A stretch of 7,329 nucleotides of DNA from Rhodanobacteraceae bacterium (lineage in GTDB: Bacteria; Pseudomonadota; Gammaproteobacteria; Xanthomonadales; Rhodanobacteraceae), in NCBI GenBank assembly GCA_012270595.1, contig JAAXIA010000197.1, positions 1 to 7,329 of the forward strand. Direction: 5' to 3'. The translations under genes were made by a program, and so were the position numbers. The number at the start of each line of letters is the position of its first letter. The first letter of the stretch is position 1. This document shows, piece by piece, positions 1 through 7,051 of the stretch. The notes beneath the pieces are model-generated. The model was not told the origin of the DNA. It was given only the letters and a program-made list of their open reading frames with translations, and ran no database searches.

Positions 1-19
1 CAACCCGCCCCTACAGGCC
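1..19. repeat. Possible arm of an intergenic palindromic repeat, cut by the window edge
   Basis: The first bases read CAACCCGCCCCTACA followed by GGCC, just beyond the stop of the minus-strand M19 gene. This resembles one arm of the GTAGGGGCGGGTT/AACCCGCCCCTAC palindromic repeats that I remember from intergenic regions of environmental, often Chloroflexi-like, genomes. Only one arm lies inside the window, so the palindrome cannot be shown. The call rests on memory of the repeat type and is weak. Confidence 0.25.
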
Positions 20-43
20 TTGCGCGCCAAGTTGGCGGTGGGC

Positions 44-1072
44 CTAGCCGTGCCAGACTTGTTCGAAGAGGCGGAGCCAGTTGCCGCCGAGGAGCTTGGC
101 AACTTCGTCGGGCGTGTAGCCGCGGTCGAGCAGCGGGCGGACGAGGTTGGGCAGCTTGTCGGGCGTGTCGAGGTCGGCGGGGTAGTAGTTGACGGTGGCG
201 TAGTCGATGGGAGGGGCGTCGGCGATGGCCTTGAGGGGGAAGCTGGTGCCCTGCTGGGCGCTGATGTACTTCCACCACGCCTCCGTCTGGTCCTGGGTGT
301 AGTCGGTTCCTATGCCAACGTGGTCGATGCCGACCTGGTGCACGAGGTGCTCGATGGCGTCCACGTAGTCCTCGATGGTGGACTCGAAGCCGGTGCGCAG
401 CATGCTGGTGATGCAGGTGGCGCCTATCACGCCGCCCTTTTCGGCCAGCAGCTTGATCGCGTCGAGTTCCTTGTTGCGGGGCATGTCGTGGTAGGACTTG
501 GCGTTGGCGTGGGTAACGGCGACGGGCTGCTCGGATAGCTCGATGGTCTCCATGGTGGTGCGGACGCCGACGTGGGAGAGGTCCATGAGGATGCCCAGGC
601 GGTTCATCTCGCGCACGGCGTCTACGCCGAAGTGGGTCAGGCCGTAGTCGTAACGCTCGTAGCAGCCGCTGCCCAGCAGGTTAGCCTCGTGGTAGGTGAC
701 CTGAATGATGCGGACGCCGAGCGCGTGGAAGAGGGCGAGGCGGTCGAGATCGTTCTCAATCGGCGAGGCGTTCTGGAAGCCCAAGATGACGCCCACCTTG
801 CCGTCGCGCTTGGCTTGGTGGATGTCCTCGGCGCTCGTGACCTGCGACAAGACTTCCGGCAGGTCGCGGAAGCGCCTCATCCAGCGGGTGACGTGGTTGA
901 GCGTCTCCAGAAAGTTGTCCCAGGTGGCTATGGTGGCGTTGATGGCTGTCACGCCGCCGGCGCTGAGGCTGTCGTAGACGGCGGGGCTGTCCCAGTTGCT
1001 GACGTTCAATCCGTCGATGACGATTGAGTTGAGGTAGAGGTCCTGGGCCGCCGAGTCGCCCTGCGTCGTCAT
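44..1072 (-). CDS. M19 family (membrane/renal dipeptidase-like) protein with a degenerate metal site
   Basis: This 342-residue protein is recognisable as peptidase family M19, whose members hydrolyse dipeptides with a dinuclear zinc site. Conserved landmarks (numbered from the ATG) are VTYH (His128), MDLSHVG (His167), VTHA (His188), MPRN (Arg199) and GIGTDY (Asp257). They match His152, His198, His219, Arg230 and Asp288 of human renal dipeptidase. However, the N-terminal HxD zinc motif is replaced by DGLNV (residues 20-24), and the bridging glutamate position reads GFQN (Gln100). One metal site therefore looks lost, so dipeptidase activity is uncertain. No signal peptide or membrane segment is visible, which suggests a cytoplasmic protein. 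The same DGL/GFQNA pattern occurs, as I recall, in the M19-like protein of the Pseudomonas glycine-betaine locus (PA5396). The ATG at 1072 overlaps the upstream oxidase TGA by one base (TGATG); a GTG at 1075 is an alternative start. Codon use is GC-rich, like its upstream neighbour. Confidence 0.88.
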   Translation of the reverse strand: MTTQGDSAAQDLYLNSIVIDGLNVSNWDSPAVYDSLSAGGVTAINATIATWDNFLETLNHVTRWMRRFRDLPEVLSQVTSAEDIHQAKRDGKVGVILGFQNASPIENDLDRLALFHALGVRIIQVTYHEANLLGSGCYERYDYGLTHFGVDAVREMNRLGILMDLSHVGVRTTMETIELSEQPVAVTHANAKSYHDMPRNKELDAIKLLAEKGGVIGATCITSMLRTGFESTIEDYVDAIEHLVHQVGIDHVGIGTDYTQDQTEAWWKYISAQQGTSFPLKAIADAPPIDYATVNYYPADLDTPDKLPNLVRPLLDRGYTPDEVAKLLGGNWLRLFEQVWHG

Positions 1073-2235
1073 CACATTCTGCCCCTGCGGCTGAGGCCCT
1101 CGCTGCTCAGGCGGTCGCCTATGCGGAACAGATCACCCAGAGGGTTGGCCTTGTCCTCGAGAGCGTCGGCTATCACTTCGCCTATGGAGCCGCCGAACTT
1201 GAAGCCGTGGCCGCTGCCGCCGCCGGCGACGATGGTCCTGTTCATGCCGGGCGCCCAGTCCACCACGAAGTGGCCGTCGGGGGTGTTGGTGTACAGGCAG
1301 GAGCGGCCACCCAGGAACTCGCCTTTCGCGAGCTCGGGGAAGCGACGAGCGACGAATTCGCGCACCTCTTCGAGGAAGGCATCGGTGTTGGCGCGCTCGA
1401 CGTCGCTGTCCACCTCTTCGCCCACCATGTCGCTGGCGACCTTCACGGTGCCGTCGGCGAGCAGTGGGAAGCCGTACCAGCCCTGGGTCTTGGGATGGCA
1501 GGACCAGCCGGGGAACACCTCACCGCGGAACGGCGCCGGGTCCACGGGCCGGTAGAAGACCATCTGCTGGCGGCTTATGAGCATGGACTCGCCGACGGAG
1601 GGCAGCAGTCTGCCGACCCAAGGGCCGGCCGCGACGACCACTCTGTCGAACTCGGAGTTGCCGTGCTCAGTAGCCACCTCGACGCCGGAAGCGGTCTCCG
1701 CCAGGCCGACAACGTGCGTATGCTCGTTCAGGGTCACGCCATCAGCGGCGGCGAGCCGGGCCAGGTCGCTAACGGCCTGGCCGCTGGCGAGGTAGCCGGC
1801 CCAGGAGTCGAAGATGACGCGCTCGTCGGAGTCGTCGAACGCGAACTGGGGAAATCGCTCGGTGGCCTGCTCACGCGTGAGGGTGCGGAACTCCTTCCGG
1901 GTGGCTTCGAGGCGCTTGATGCTGGCCAGGGCATCGCCTCCGTCTGTCAGCTCGGACTCGGAGTAGATGGAGATCTGGCCGGTCTGGAAGTAGAAGGAGC
2001 CGCCGAGGCGCTGCTGCCATTCGGCCCACTTGCGCCCTGAGCGCTCAACGAGCTCGACGTAGGGGTGATTGGGCGCGTAGTTGACGCGGCGGATGGCCTT
2101 GGCTACGTCGGTGGAGCTGGCGTTTTCGTAGGGTATGTCGCCCCGCTCGAAGAGGGTGACGTCGTGGCCACGGTCTCGCAGTTCGATGGCGGTTCCCATG
2201 CCGAATATGCCCGCGCCTACAACACCTACACGCAT
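1072..2235 (-). CDS. FAD-dependent oxidoreductase, monomeric sarcosine oxidase / N-methyl amino acid oxidase family
   Basis: This 387-residue flavoprotein belongs to the DAO superfamily and most resembles monomeric sarcosine oxidase (MSOX) and N-methyltryptophan oxidase. Such enzymes oxidise N-methyl or secondary amino acids with O2 and release H2O2. The N-terminal Rossmann motif is GVVGAGIFGMG (GxGxxG at residues 7-12), with Glu30 ending strand 2 as expected for the FAD ribose. The covalent-flavin motif RSCLYTNTPD has Cys313 (MSOX Cys315). Lys265 in DGTVKVASD matches the oxygen-activating Lys265 of MSOX. SGHGFKF near residue 346 matches the substrate-binding lysine motif, and Arg49/50 sits in the MSOX Arg52 region. 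The substrate cannot be told from sequence; sarcosine, an N-methyl amino acid or a cyclic imino acid are all possible. The start is fixed by a strong AGGAGG seven bases upstream of the ATG. The gene overlaps the downstream M19 gene, so the two are probably translated as a coupled pair. Confidence 0.9.
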   Translation of the reverse strand: MRVGVVGAGIFGMGTAIELRDRGHDVTLFERGDIPYENASSTDVAKAIRRVNYAPNHPYVELVERSGRKWAEWQQRLGGSFYFQTGQISIYSESELTDGGDALASIKRLEATRKEFRTLTREQATERFPQFAFDDSDERVIFDSWAGYLASGQAVSDLARLAAADGVTLNEHTHVVGLAETASGVEVATEHGNSEFDRVVVAAGPWVGRLLPSVGESMLISRQQMVFYRPVDPAPFRGEVFPGWSCHPKTQGWYGFPLLADGTVKVASDMVGEEVDSDVERANTDAFLEEVREFVARRFPELAKGEFLGGRSCLYTNTPDGHFVVDWAPGMNRTIVAGGGSGHGFKFGGSIGEVIADALEDKANPLGDLFRIGDRLSSEGLSRRGRM

Positions 2236-2242
2236 GGCCTGA

Positions 2243-2248
2243 CCTCCT
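2243..2248 (-). promoter_or_regulatory. Shine-Dalgarno site fixing the oxidase start
   Basis: On the minus strand the bases read AGGAGG, followed by a seven-base spacer and the ATG at 2235-2233. This is a consensus ribosome binding site and is the strongest evidence for that start codon. Confidence 0.8.
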
Positions 2249-2306
2249 AGAGAATGCGGAGTCGGCGGCGACCTCGCCGGACCGCGGCGCAGAGATGGAA
2301 GAAGAA

Positions 2307-2383
<77 letters not shown>

Positions 2384-2395
2384 CATAAGCCCTGC

Positions 2396-2425
2396 ATTCT
2401 AAGCGCTTACGTGATGCTTTGGCAA
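2396..2425 (-). promoter_or_regulatory. Probable promoter of tRNA-Pro
   Basis: On the minus strand TTGCCA (2425-2420) and TAGAAT (2401-2396) are separated by 18 bases. Twelve bases lie between the -10 box and the first base of the tRNA, leaving a very short leader. A GC-rich stretch (GCAGGGC) follows the -10 box, as in stringently controlled stable-RNA promoters. The assignment is from consensus matching only. Confidence 0.5.
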
Positions 2426-2490
2426 GGTTTGGGGAGGGCGTCAGGCCACGATGCAGGTGAGGGCTGTGCTGGGGGAACATGTTGATTCTC

Positions 2491-2499
2491 TGTTATTAT
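2491..2499 (+). promoter_or_regulatory. Candidate extended -10 promoter for hisS
   Basis: TGTTATTAT matches an extended -10 element (TGn plus a TATAAT-like box). No convincing -35 box is seen at the right distance. Transcription would start near 2506 and leave a leader of about 45 bases. The site overlaps an in-frame ATG at 2498, which argues against that codon as the hisS start. Confidence 0.35.
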
Positions 2500-2551
2500 G
2501 AGGGGTCGTTGTTACCTTTCGTTTTTTTACCAGCGCTTTATAGAGGGTGTT

Positions 2552-3925
2552 ATGCCGCTTACTCCGGCCCGTACCATGTCTGGTGTGCTTGAATTGCTGC
2601 CGCTCGATCAGATTGCGTTTCAGCACATGCTAGATACGATACGGCGTCACTATGAGCGCTTTGGCTTTTTACCGGTGGAGACTCCAGCCATCGAGTATTC
2701 TGATGTTTTGCTCACCAAAACGGGTGGCGAAACCGAGCGGCAGTTATATTTTGTGCAATCCACCGGCGCACTGGAGAGAGAGGATAGGCCGGAACTGGCA
2801 TTGCGCTTTGATCTTACTGTGCCGTTGGCGCGTTATGTGGCTGAGCATGAGCGTGCGCTCAGCTTTCCCTTTCGCCGTTATCAGATACAACGGGTGTATC
2901 GTGGCGAACGTGCCCAGCGTGGTCGTTTTCGTGAGTTCTATCAGTGTGATATCGACGTGATCGGAAAGGATAGCCTGTCGATACGTCATGACGCTGAAAT
3001 TCCTGCGCTAATCTACAGCGTGTTCCATGAACTCAATATTGGTGATTTCACCATTCAGCTCAATCATCGCAAGCTGATGTGTGGCTACTTTGAAAAGCTG
3101 GGGGTGATGGATGCCATCTGGCAAATGCGGGTACTACGGGAAGTAGACAAACTCGATAAGCAGGGGATGGATGCGGTACGCAAAACGCTTGTCGGTGAAG
3201 CTTTTGGTCTTTCCGCCGGGGTGGTGGAAAAGATTCTGGATTTTGTGCAGATACGTTCTGCTTCGTTCGAGGATGCCTGTGACAAATTGGATGCATTGGG
3301 CCCCGGCCCGCAGAGCCTGGAGCAGGGGCGGGCAGATCTAAAGCAAGTGCTGGGAATCATCAAGGATTTTGGGGTGCCGGAAACGCACGTTGCACTGAAT
3401 CTTTCCATTGCGCGCGGCCTGGACTATTACACCGGCACGGTGTACGAAACTATGCTCAACGAGCATCCTCAAATTGGTTCGATTTGTTCCGGAGGCCGTT
3501 ATGATAACCTGGCCGCACGGTATACCAGGTCGCATTTGCCGGGTGTGGGTATTTCGATTGGTCTTACGCGTTTGTATTGGCAATTGCGTGAGGTGGGGTT
3601 GGTCGATACCGCATGCAGCACGGTGGACGTATTGGTTACACAGATGGATGAGACACAACTGGCAACCTATATGGAACTGGCCAGTGAATTGCGTGGCGCT
3701 GGTATCAACACTGAAGTGGTAATGGAGGGTAGTAAGCTGGGTAAGCAGCTTAAATACGCTGATCGCGCGGGTATCCGTTTTGCTCTCATGCTGGGTGAGG
3801 ACGAGATGGCCAGGGGCGTGGTGACAGTCAAAGATCTACGACGTAACGACCAGTTTGAAGTGTCACGCTGCGAGTTAATCAAGATGCTGCGGGTGGAATT
3901 AGAGCAAACTGCCGCGATGGGCTGA
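2552..3925 (+). CDS. hisS: Histidine--tRNA ligase (HisRS)
   Basis: Histidyl-tRNA synthetase is a cytoplasmic class II enzyme that attaches histidine to tRNA-His using ATP. In this 457-residue protein, class II motif 1 lies around [20 protein letters not shown] (39-58) and motif 2 around [20 protein letters not shown] (114-133). The HisA motif is [10 protein letters not shown] (287-296), HisB is SGGRYDNL (313-320) and motif 3 is [11 protein letters not shown] (331-341). The anticodon-binding domain starts near 358 and includes GINTEV and VTVKDL. It is longer than the roughly 424-residue E. coli enzyme. The pattern FVQSTGALE...[21 protein letters not shown] resembles the longer Xanthomonadales form. 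The ATG at 2552 is preferred: GAGG lies five bases upstream and homology begins there. A further 18 codons (ATG at 2498) are open upstream, but that codon sits in the likely promoter. It is convergent with tsf. Confidence 0.97.
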   Translation: MPLTPARTMSGVLELLPLDQIAFQHMLDTIRRHYERFGFLPVETPAIEYSDVLLTKTGGETERQLYFVQSTGALEREDRPELALRFDLTVPLARYVAEHERALSFPFRRYQIQRVYRGERAQRGRFREFYQCDIDVIGKDSLSIRHDAEIPALIYSVFHELNIGDFTIQLNHRKLMCGYFEKLGVMDAIWQMRVLREVDKLDKQGMDAVRKTLVGEAFGLSAGVVEKILDFVQIRSASFEDACDKLDALGPGPQSLEQGRADLKQVLGIIKDFGVPETHVALNLSIARGLDYYTGTVYETMLNEHPQIGSICSGGRYDNLAARYTRSHLPGVGISIGLTRLYWQLREVGLVDTACSTVDVLVTQMDETQLATYMELASELRGAGINTEVVMEGSKLGKQLKYADRAGIRFALMLGEDEMARGVVTVKDLRRNDQFEVSRCELIKMLRVELEQTAAMG

Positions 3926-3936
3926 AGAGCAGCTTG

Positions 3937-3960
3937 AAAAAGCGGGCTTTCGGCTTTTTT
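3937..3960. terminator. Hairpin terminator between hisS and tsf, potentially bidirectional
   Basis: AAAAAGC (3937-3943) pairs with GCTTTTT (3953-3959) around a nine-base loop, and the stem is flanked by A and T tracts on either side. This could end hisS transcription on the plus strand, 11 bases after the stop codon. On the minus strand it could also catch read-through from tsf. Confidence 0.55.
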
Positions 3961-3971
3961 ATCTTTCGTTT

Positions 3972-4011
3972 CCTGGCCGGTTTGTGAACGATCCGGCCAG
4001 GGTTTTCTTTG
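3972..4011 (+). terminator. Strong stem-loop, second terminator downstream of hisS
   Basis: CCTGGCCGG (3972-3980) and CCGGCCAGG (3993-4001) form a perfect nine-base-pair stem with a 12-base loop, followed by the T-rich tract GTTTTCTTT. On the plus strand it looks like a rho-independent terminator backing up the one before it. On the minus strand the stem is not followed by Ts, so it serves tsf less well. Confidence 0.6.
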
Positions 4012-4062
4012 AAGGGCGGCGTGTGAGCGGGCAGATAAAAATCAGGCCGTCGGATTGGTAAA

Positions 4063-4947
4063 TCAGGCCAGGCCGGCTTGTTTCATCACTTCTGCGGCGA
4101 AATCCTCTTCCGCTTTTTCGATACCTTCCCCTACAACCAGGCGCTCTACGCTGAGTATTTTTGCGGCTTCTTTTTTCAGTGCATCACCAACGCTAACATT
4201 GGTGTCCAGCACATAAACTTGGCCAAGTAAAGTAATTTCGGAGACGATCTTCTTGATCTTTCCGGTAATGATTTTTTCGAGAATCTCGGCAGGCTTGGCC
4301 TTGTCCTTTTCGCTCATCTGACTGAGTGCAATCTCCTTTTCTTTCGCGATAAAATCAGCCGGCACGTCGTCGCTGCGCAAGTACTGCGGGTTCATGGCGG
4401 CGACATGCATGGCAATACCTTTGGCCAGTTCTTCCGAGCCACGTGTAAGCGCGACCAGTACACCGATGCGGCCGTTATGGATGTAGCTTCCGATGGTGCC
4501 ACCTGCAGGTTCGACGTAGGCCAGGCGACGCACATCAATTTTTTCGCCAATGGTTGCTATCAAGGCTTTGGCGGCTTCTTCAACACTGCCTCCGTCCGGA
4601 TAGGGCGCAGCTTTGAGCGTTTGAATATCGCTGATATCGGACCTTAGGGCAATATCGGCAATGGTGTTGCAGAATTTAAGGAAGCTGGCGTCTTTGGCAA
4701 CGAAGTCGGTTTCGCAGTTGATCTCCACCAAGGTGGCCTTGCCGCCTTTTTGTGCGGAGACAATACGACCTTCAGCGGCGATACGGCTGGATTTTTTATC
4801 AGCCTTGGCCAAGCCAGACTTGCGTAGCCATTCCATGGCAGTGTCGAGATCACCCTTGTTTTCGACCAGGGCTTTCTTGCATTCCATCATACCGGCTCCG
4901 GAACGCTCGCGTAGTTCCTTGACCTGTTGTGCGGAAATAATATTCAT
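4063..4947 (-). CDS. tsf: Elongation factor Ts
   Basis: EF-Ts (294 residues) catalyses GDP release from EF-Tu in the cytoplasm. The N-terminal UBA-like domain ([20 protein letters not shown]..., about 1-55) carries the family pattern [13 protein letters not shown]. The EF-Tu contact motif TDFVAK is at residues 80-85. The central core and coiled-coil region include [16 protein letters not shown] (218-233), and the end is [16 protein letters not shown]. Length is close to Xanthomonas EF-Ts and a little longer than E. coli's. The ATG at 4947 is preferred because AAAAGGA lies seven bases upstream and homology starts there. An ATG 16 codons upstream is open but adds unrelated residues. It follows rpsB after 89 bases on the same strand and is probably cotranscribed with it. 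The usual gammaproteobacterial next gene, pyrH, is absent; hisS lies convergent instead. Confidence 0.97.
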   Translation of the reverse strand: MNIISAQQVKELRERSGAGMMECKKALVENKGDLDTAMEWLRKSGLAKADKKSSRIAAEGRIVSAQKGGKATLVEINCETDFVAKDASFLKFCNTIADIALRSDISDIQTLKAAPYPDGGSVEEAAKALIATIGEKIDVRRLAYVEPAGGTIGSYIHNGRIGVLVALTRGSEELAKGIAMHVAAMNPQYLRSDDVPADFIAKEKEIALSQMSEKDKAKPAEILEKIITGKIKKIVSEITLLGQVYVLDTNVSVGDALKKEAAKILSVERLVVGEGIEKAEEDFAAEVMKQAGLA

Positions 4948-5036
4948 CAGTCTATCCTTTTGCTTGCGCTTTAGGGCATGGCAGGGCACGTCCACAGAGC
5001 AAGCTTGTCGGCGTGCTGGGATGAGAAGTATGCTAA

Positions 5037-5873
5037 TTACTTGCGTATGCGTCTGCCGTCACGGCCTGTGGCATCTTTTTTGCCGCGCGCGCGACGTGGT
5101 TCTGGTTTCCGTTCATTTTCTTCACTGATCGGCTTGCCTTCTTCGTCCAGTTCAACGAATTCGTTGATGTCGCCTTTGGCGGCGGCTGGCACGGATGCTT
5201 TGCCTTCCAGGATAGATTCTGCTGCGGTACGGACATAAAGCTGAATGGCGCGAATCGCGTCGTCGTTGCCCGGGATGGCGTAATCCACCAGCTCTGGGTT
5301 GTAGTTGGTATCGACCACCGCGATGACTGGAATACCCAGTTTCCTGGCCTCCTGCACGGCGATGTCTTCATGCCCGATGTCAATCACGAACAAAGCGTCA
5401 GGTAGGCGCTTCATGTCCTTGATGCCGCCCAATGAGTTTTGCAGCTTGTCGCGCTCCCGACGAAGGGTTAGTACCTCATGCTTAACCAGTTTTTTGAATG
5501 AACCGTCGGTCTCGGCGGCTTCAAGTTCTTTCAGGCGCGCGACCGAGTGTTTCACGGTACGGAAATTGGTCAGCATACCACCGAGCCAGCGTGAGGTGAC
5601 AAACGGCATGCCGGCGCGGGCGGCTTCTTCGGCCAGCGGACCGCGCGCCGAGCGCTTGGTGCCGACGAACAAAACGGTGCCACGGCGGGCAGCCAGACTT
5701 GATAGAAAATTCATCGCGTCGCCGAACAGCGGCAGAGTCTTTTCCAGGTTGATGATATGGATTTTGCCGCGCGCGCCGAAGATGTAGGGGGCCATCTTCG
5801 GGTTCCAATAGCGGGTTTGATGACCGAAATGTACACCAGCTTCGAGTAGCTGGCGCATAGTGACTTGTGCCAT
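5037..5873 (-). CDS. rpsB: 30S ribosomal protein S2
   Basis: S2 (278 residues) sits on the head-body junction of the small ribosomal subunit. Clear family stretches are [19 protein letters not shown] (15-33), GTKRSA (71-76), [14 protein letters not shown] (94-107), [14 protein letters not shown] (157-170) and [18 protein letters not shown] (181-198). The protein is longer than the 241-residue E. coli S2 because of a charged C-terminal tail from about 225, ending in [24 protein letters not shown] lies seven bases upstream of the ATG at 5873. It heads an rpsB-tsf unit transcribed away from map. The long 5' leader and strong upstream promoter suggest control through the leader; S2 autoregulation of rpsB-tsf is known in E. 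coli. Confidence 0.97.
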   Translation of the reverse strand: MAQVTMRQLLEAGVHFGHQTRYWNPKMAPYIFGARGKIHIINLEKTLPLFGDAMNFLSSLAARRGTVLFVGTKRSARGPLAEEAARAGMPFVTSRWLGGMLTNFRTVKHSVARLKELEAAETDGSFKKLVKHEVLTLRRERDKLQNSLGGIKDMKRLPDALFVIDIGHEDIAVQEARKLGIPVIAVVDTNYNPELVDYAIPGNDDAIRAIQLYVRTAAESILEGKASVPAAAKGDINEFVELDEEGKPISEENERKPEPRRARGKKDATGRDGRRIRK

Positions 5874-6191
5874 GGTAGTGCTCCGGTTGTTTGCGGCCTA
5901 TTCGCGCCGCAGGGGTTGGGACCTCCACGCATCCCCAGCCTCAACTACGGTGGTTTACCATCTGGATGCAACATGTGACGGAAACGACCGCAGCACCCCG
6001 AGGACGGTGCCGATGCGTGTGTGGCGTTAGTGCCACTAGCGCTAGTCAAAGTTACCAGTGCTAGCGGCTTGGGTTTGTGAGCTTCTAACAGTTACAATGC
6101 CAGTAGGCTGTTTTGCTGCTATCGACCGGCAGCATCTTCAAAGAGAATGCTTATCTGGCGCTTCCTGTCGGTTGGTTGCTGTGTGCAAATC
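5874..6191 (-). promoter_or_regulatory. Long structured rpsB 5' leader, candidate S2 autoregulatory RNA
   Basis: From the predicted start near 6191 to the rpsB ATG there are about 318 untranslated bases. No convincing gene is seen in them. Several potential hairpins occur: TGCGGC/GCCGCA (5892-5911, eight-base loop), GCACC/GGTGC (5993-6010), GTGGC/GCCAC (6021-6036) and the perfect palindrome ACTAGCGCTAGT (6035-6046). A purine-rich GTGGAGGT at about 5921-5928 resembles a Shine-Dalgarno site but is about 50 bases from the rpsB ATG; it lies in GGGGATGCGTGGAGG, beside CCCAACCCC, with which its G-run could pair. S2-controlled rpsB leaders are established in Gammaproteobacteria; that this one works the same way is inference. 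Confidence 0.5.
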
Positions 6192-6203
6192 TTGGCTATT
6201 ATA
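6172..6203 (+). promoter_or_regulatory. Candidate promoter for map, overlapping the rpsB promoter
   Basis: On the plus strand TATTAT (6197-6202) is a good -10 candidate. Possible -35 boxes are TTGGTT (6172-6177, 19-base spacer) or TTGCTG (6176-6181, 15-base spacer); neither spacing is ideal. Transcription would start near 6209 and give a leader of about 78 bases before map. The -10 box shares its bases with that of rpsB. Confidence 0.4.
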
Positions 6204-6227
6204 GCCGCTATGTTGGTTATGCGGCAA
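6198..6227 (-). promoter_or_regulatory. Strong sigma-70-type promoter for rpsB-tsf
   Basis: On the minus strand TTGCCG (6227-6222) is followed after 18 bases by a perfect TATAAT (6203-6198). Transcription should start near 6191. The -10 box lies in the near-palindrome GGCTATTATAGCC (6194-6206), so an opposite-facing -10 is built into the same bases. Confidence 0.7.
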
Positions 6228-6286
6228 GACGCTGGTGTCGGACTGTCCTCAGCAAGCACCAAAACTCGTCATTGTAAGGCGTGGTG

Positions 6287-7051
6287 ATGATGATTATTCT
6301 TAAAAATTCCGACGATCTACAGGGCATGCGTGTGGCTGGCCAACTTGCGGCCGAAGTGCTTGCGATGCTTAAGGAGCATGTCAAGCCTGGTGTCAGCACT
6401 GCCGAACTGGACCGACTTGCCTATGCACATATCGTCCATAAGCAGAAGGCTATTCCTGCCAATGTGGGCTATCGCGGTTTCTCGAAGACACTATGCACTT
6501 CGGTCAATCACGTCATCTGCCATGGTATACCGTCAGAAAACAAGGTGCTCAAGGATGGCGATATTTTAAACATTGATGTGACCGTTATCAGGGATGGCTG
6601 GCACGGCGATACCAGCCGGATGTATATGGTCGGCAAACCGTCAGTACTGGCCAGGCGCCTGGTAAATAACTGCTACGATGCGATGATGGCAGGGATTGGC
6701 ATGGTGCGCCCGGGTGCTACCTTGGGGGACGTTGGACATGCGATTCAAAAGCATGTTGAAACGGCTGGTTTTTCCGTGGTACGTGAGTATTGTGGTCACG
6801 GTATTGGCAAGGTTTATCACGATGAGCCGCAGGTCCTGCATTACGGCAAGGCTGGTAGTGGTCTGGAGCTGAAAGCGGGAATGACCTTTACTGTCGAACC
6901 CATGGTTAATGCTGGTAAACCGCATACCAGGCAGCTTCCTGATGGTTGGACGGTGGTAACCAGGGATCATTCGCTTTCTGCGCAGTGGGAGCATACTCTG
7001 GCGGTCACCGATGCGGGGTTTGAGATCCTCACGCCCTGGCCTGATGCTTGA
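6287..7051 (+). CDS. map: Methionine aminopeptidase, type I
   Basis: MetAP removes the initiator methionine from nascent proteins at the ribosome. The five metal ligands of the pita-bread fold are all present: Asp97 (NIDVTV), Asp108 (HGDTSRM), His171 (GHGIG), Glu204 (TVEPMV) and Glu235 (WEHT). His79 (CHGIP) matches the catalytic E. coli residue. Starting at the ATG at 6287 makes all of these numbers identical to E. coli Map, and TAAGG lies seven bases upstream, so this start is preferred over the GTG codons at 6281/6284 and the ATG at 6290. The protein is 254 residues, slightly shorter than E. coli's 264 at the C terminus. It is divergent from rpsB-tsf, the usual gammaproteobacterial arrangement. 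No clear terminator follows, and glnD, commonly next, is not seen. Confidence 0.97.
   Translation: MMIILKNSDDLQGMRVAGQLAAEVLAMLKEHVKPGVSTAELDRLAYAHIVHKQKAIPANVGYRGFSKTLCTSVNHVICHGIPSENKVLKDGDILNIDVTVIRDGWHGDTSRMYMVGKPSVLARRLVNNCYDAMMAGIGMVRPGATLGDVGHAIQKHVETAGFSVVREYCGHGIGKVYHDEPQVLHYGKAGSGLELKAGMTFTVEPMVNAGKPHTRQLPDGWTVVTRDHSLSAQWEHTLAVTDAGFEILTPWPDA

Noticed and set aside
20..1027. Long plus-strand open frames (20-538, 572-1027) opposite the M19 gene
   Set aside because: They are antisense shadows of GC-rich coding sequence: low-complexity Val/Gly/Ala-rich products without family resemblance, over a clearly conserved gene.
1121..2040. Plus-strand open frames opposite the flavoprotein gene (1121-1555, 1207-2040)
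   Set aside because: These are shadow frames created by the codon bias of the oxidase gene; no recognisable motif and no ribosome binding evidence.
2250..2306. CGGCG/CGCCG hairpin between the tRNA and the oxidase as a terminator
   Set aside because: The stem is short with a tiny loop and has no following T tract, so it does not qualify as an intrinsic terminator.
2498..2551. hisS start 18 codons upstream
   Set aside because: The added residues have no HisRS similarity, the ATG lies in a likely -10 element, and 2552 has a good Shine-Dalgarno site.
4948..4995. tsf start 16 codons upstream
   Set aside because: EF-Ts homology begins at [13 protein letters not shown], which has its own Shine-Dalgarno site; the extra residues are the translated intergenic spacer.
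4962..5004. GCTTGC/GCAAGC pairing in the rpsB-tsf spacer as an attenuator
   Set aside because: Only six base pairs across a 31-base loop and no T tract; too weak to call.
5874..5944. Small upstream peptide beginning in the rpsB leader (ATG near 5944)
   Set aside because: The frame runs out of phase into rpsB and the composition is that of a structured leader; the purine-rich motif is better explained as leader RNA.
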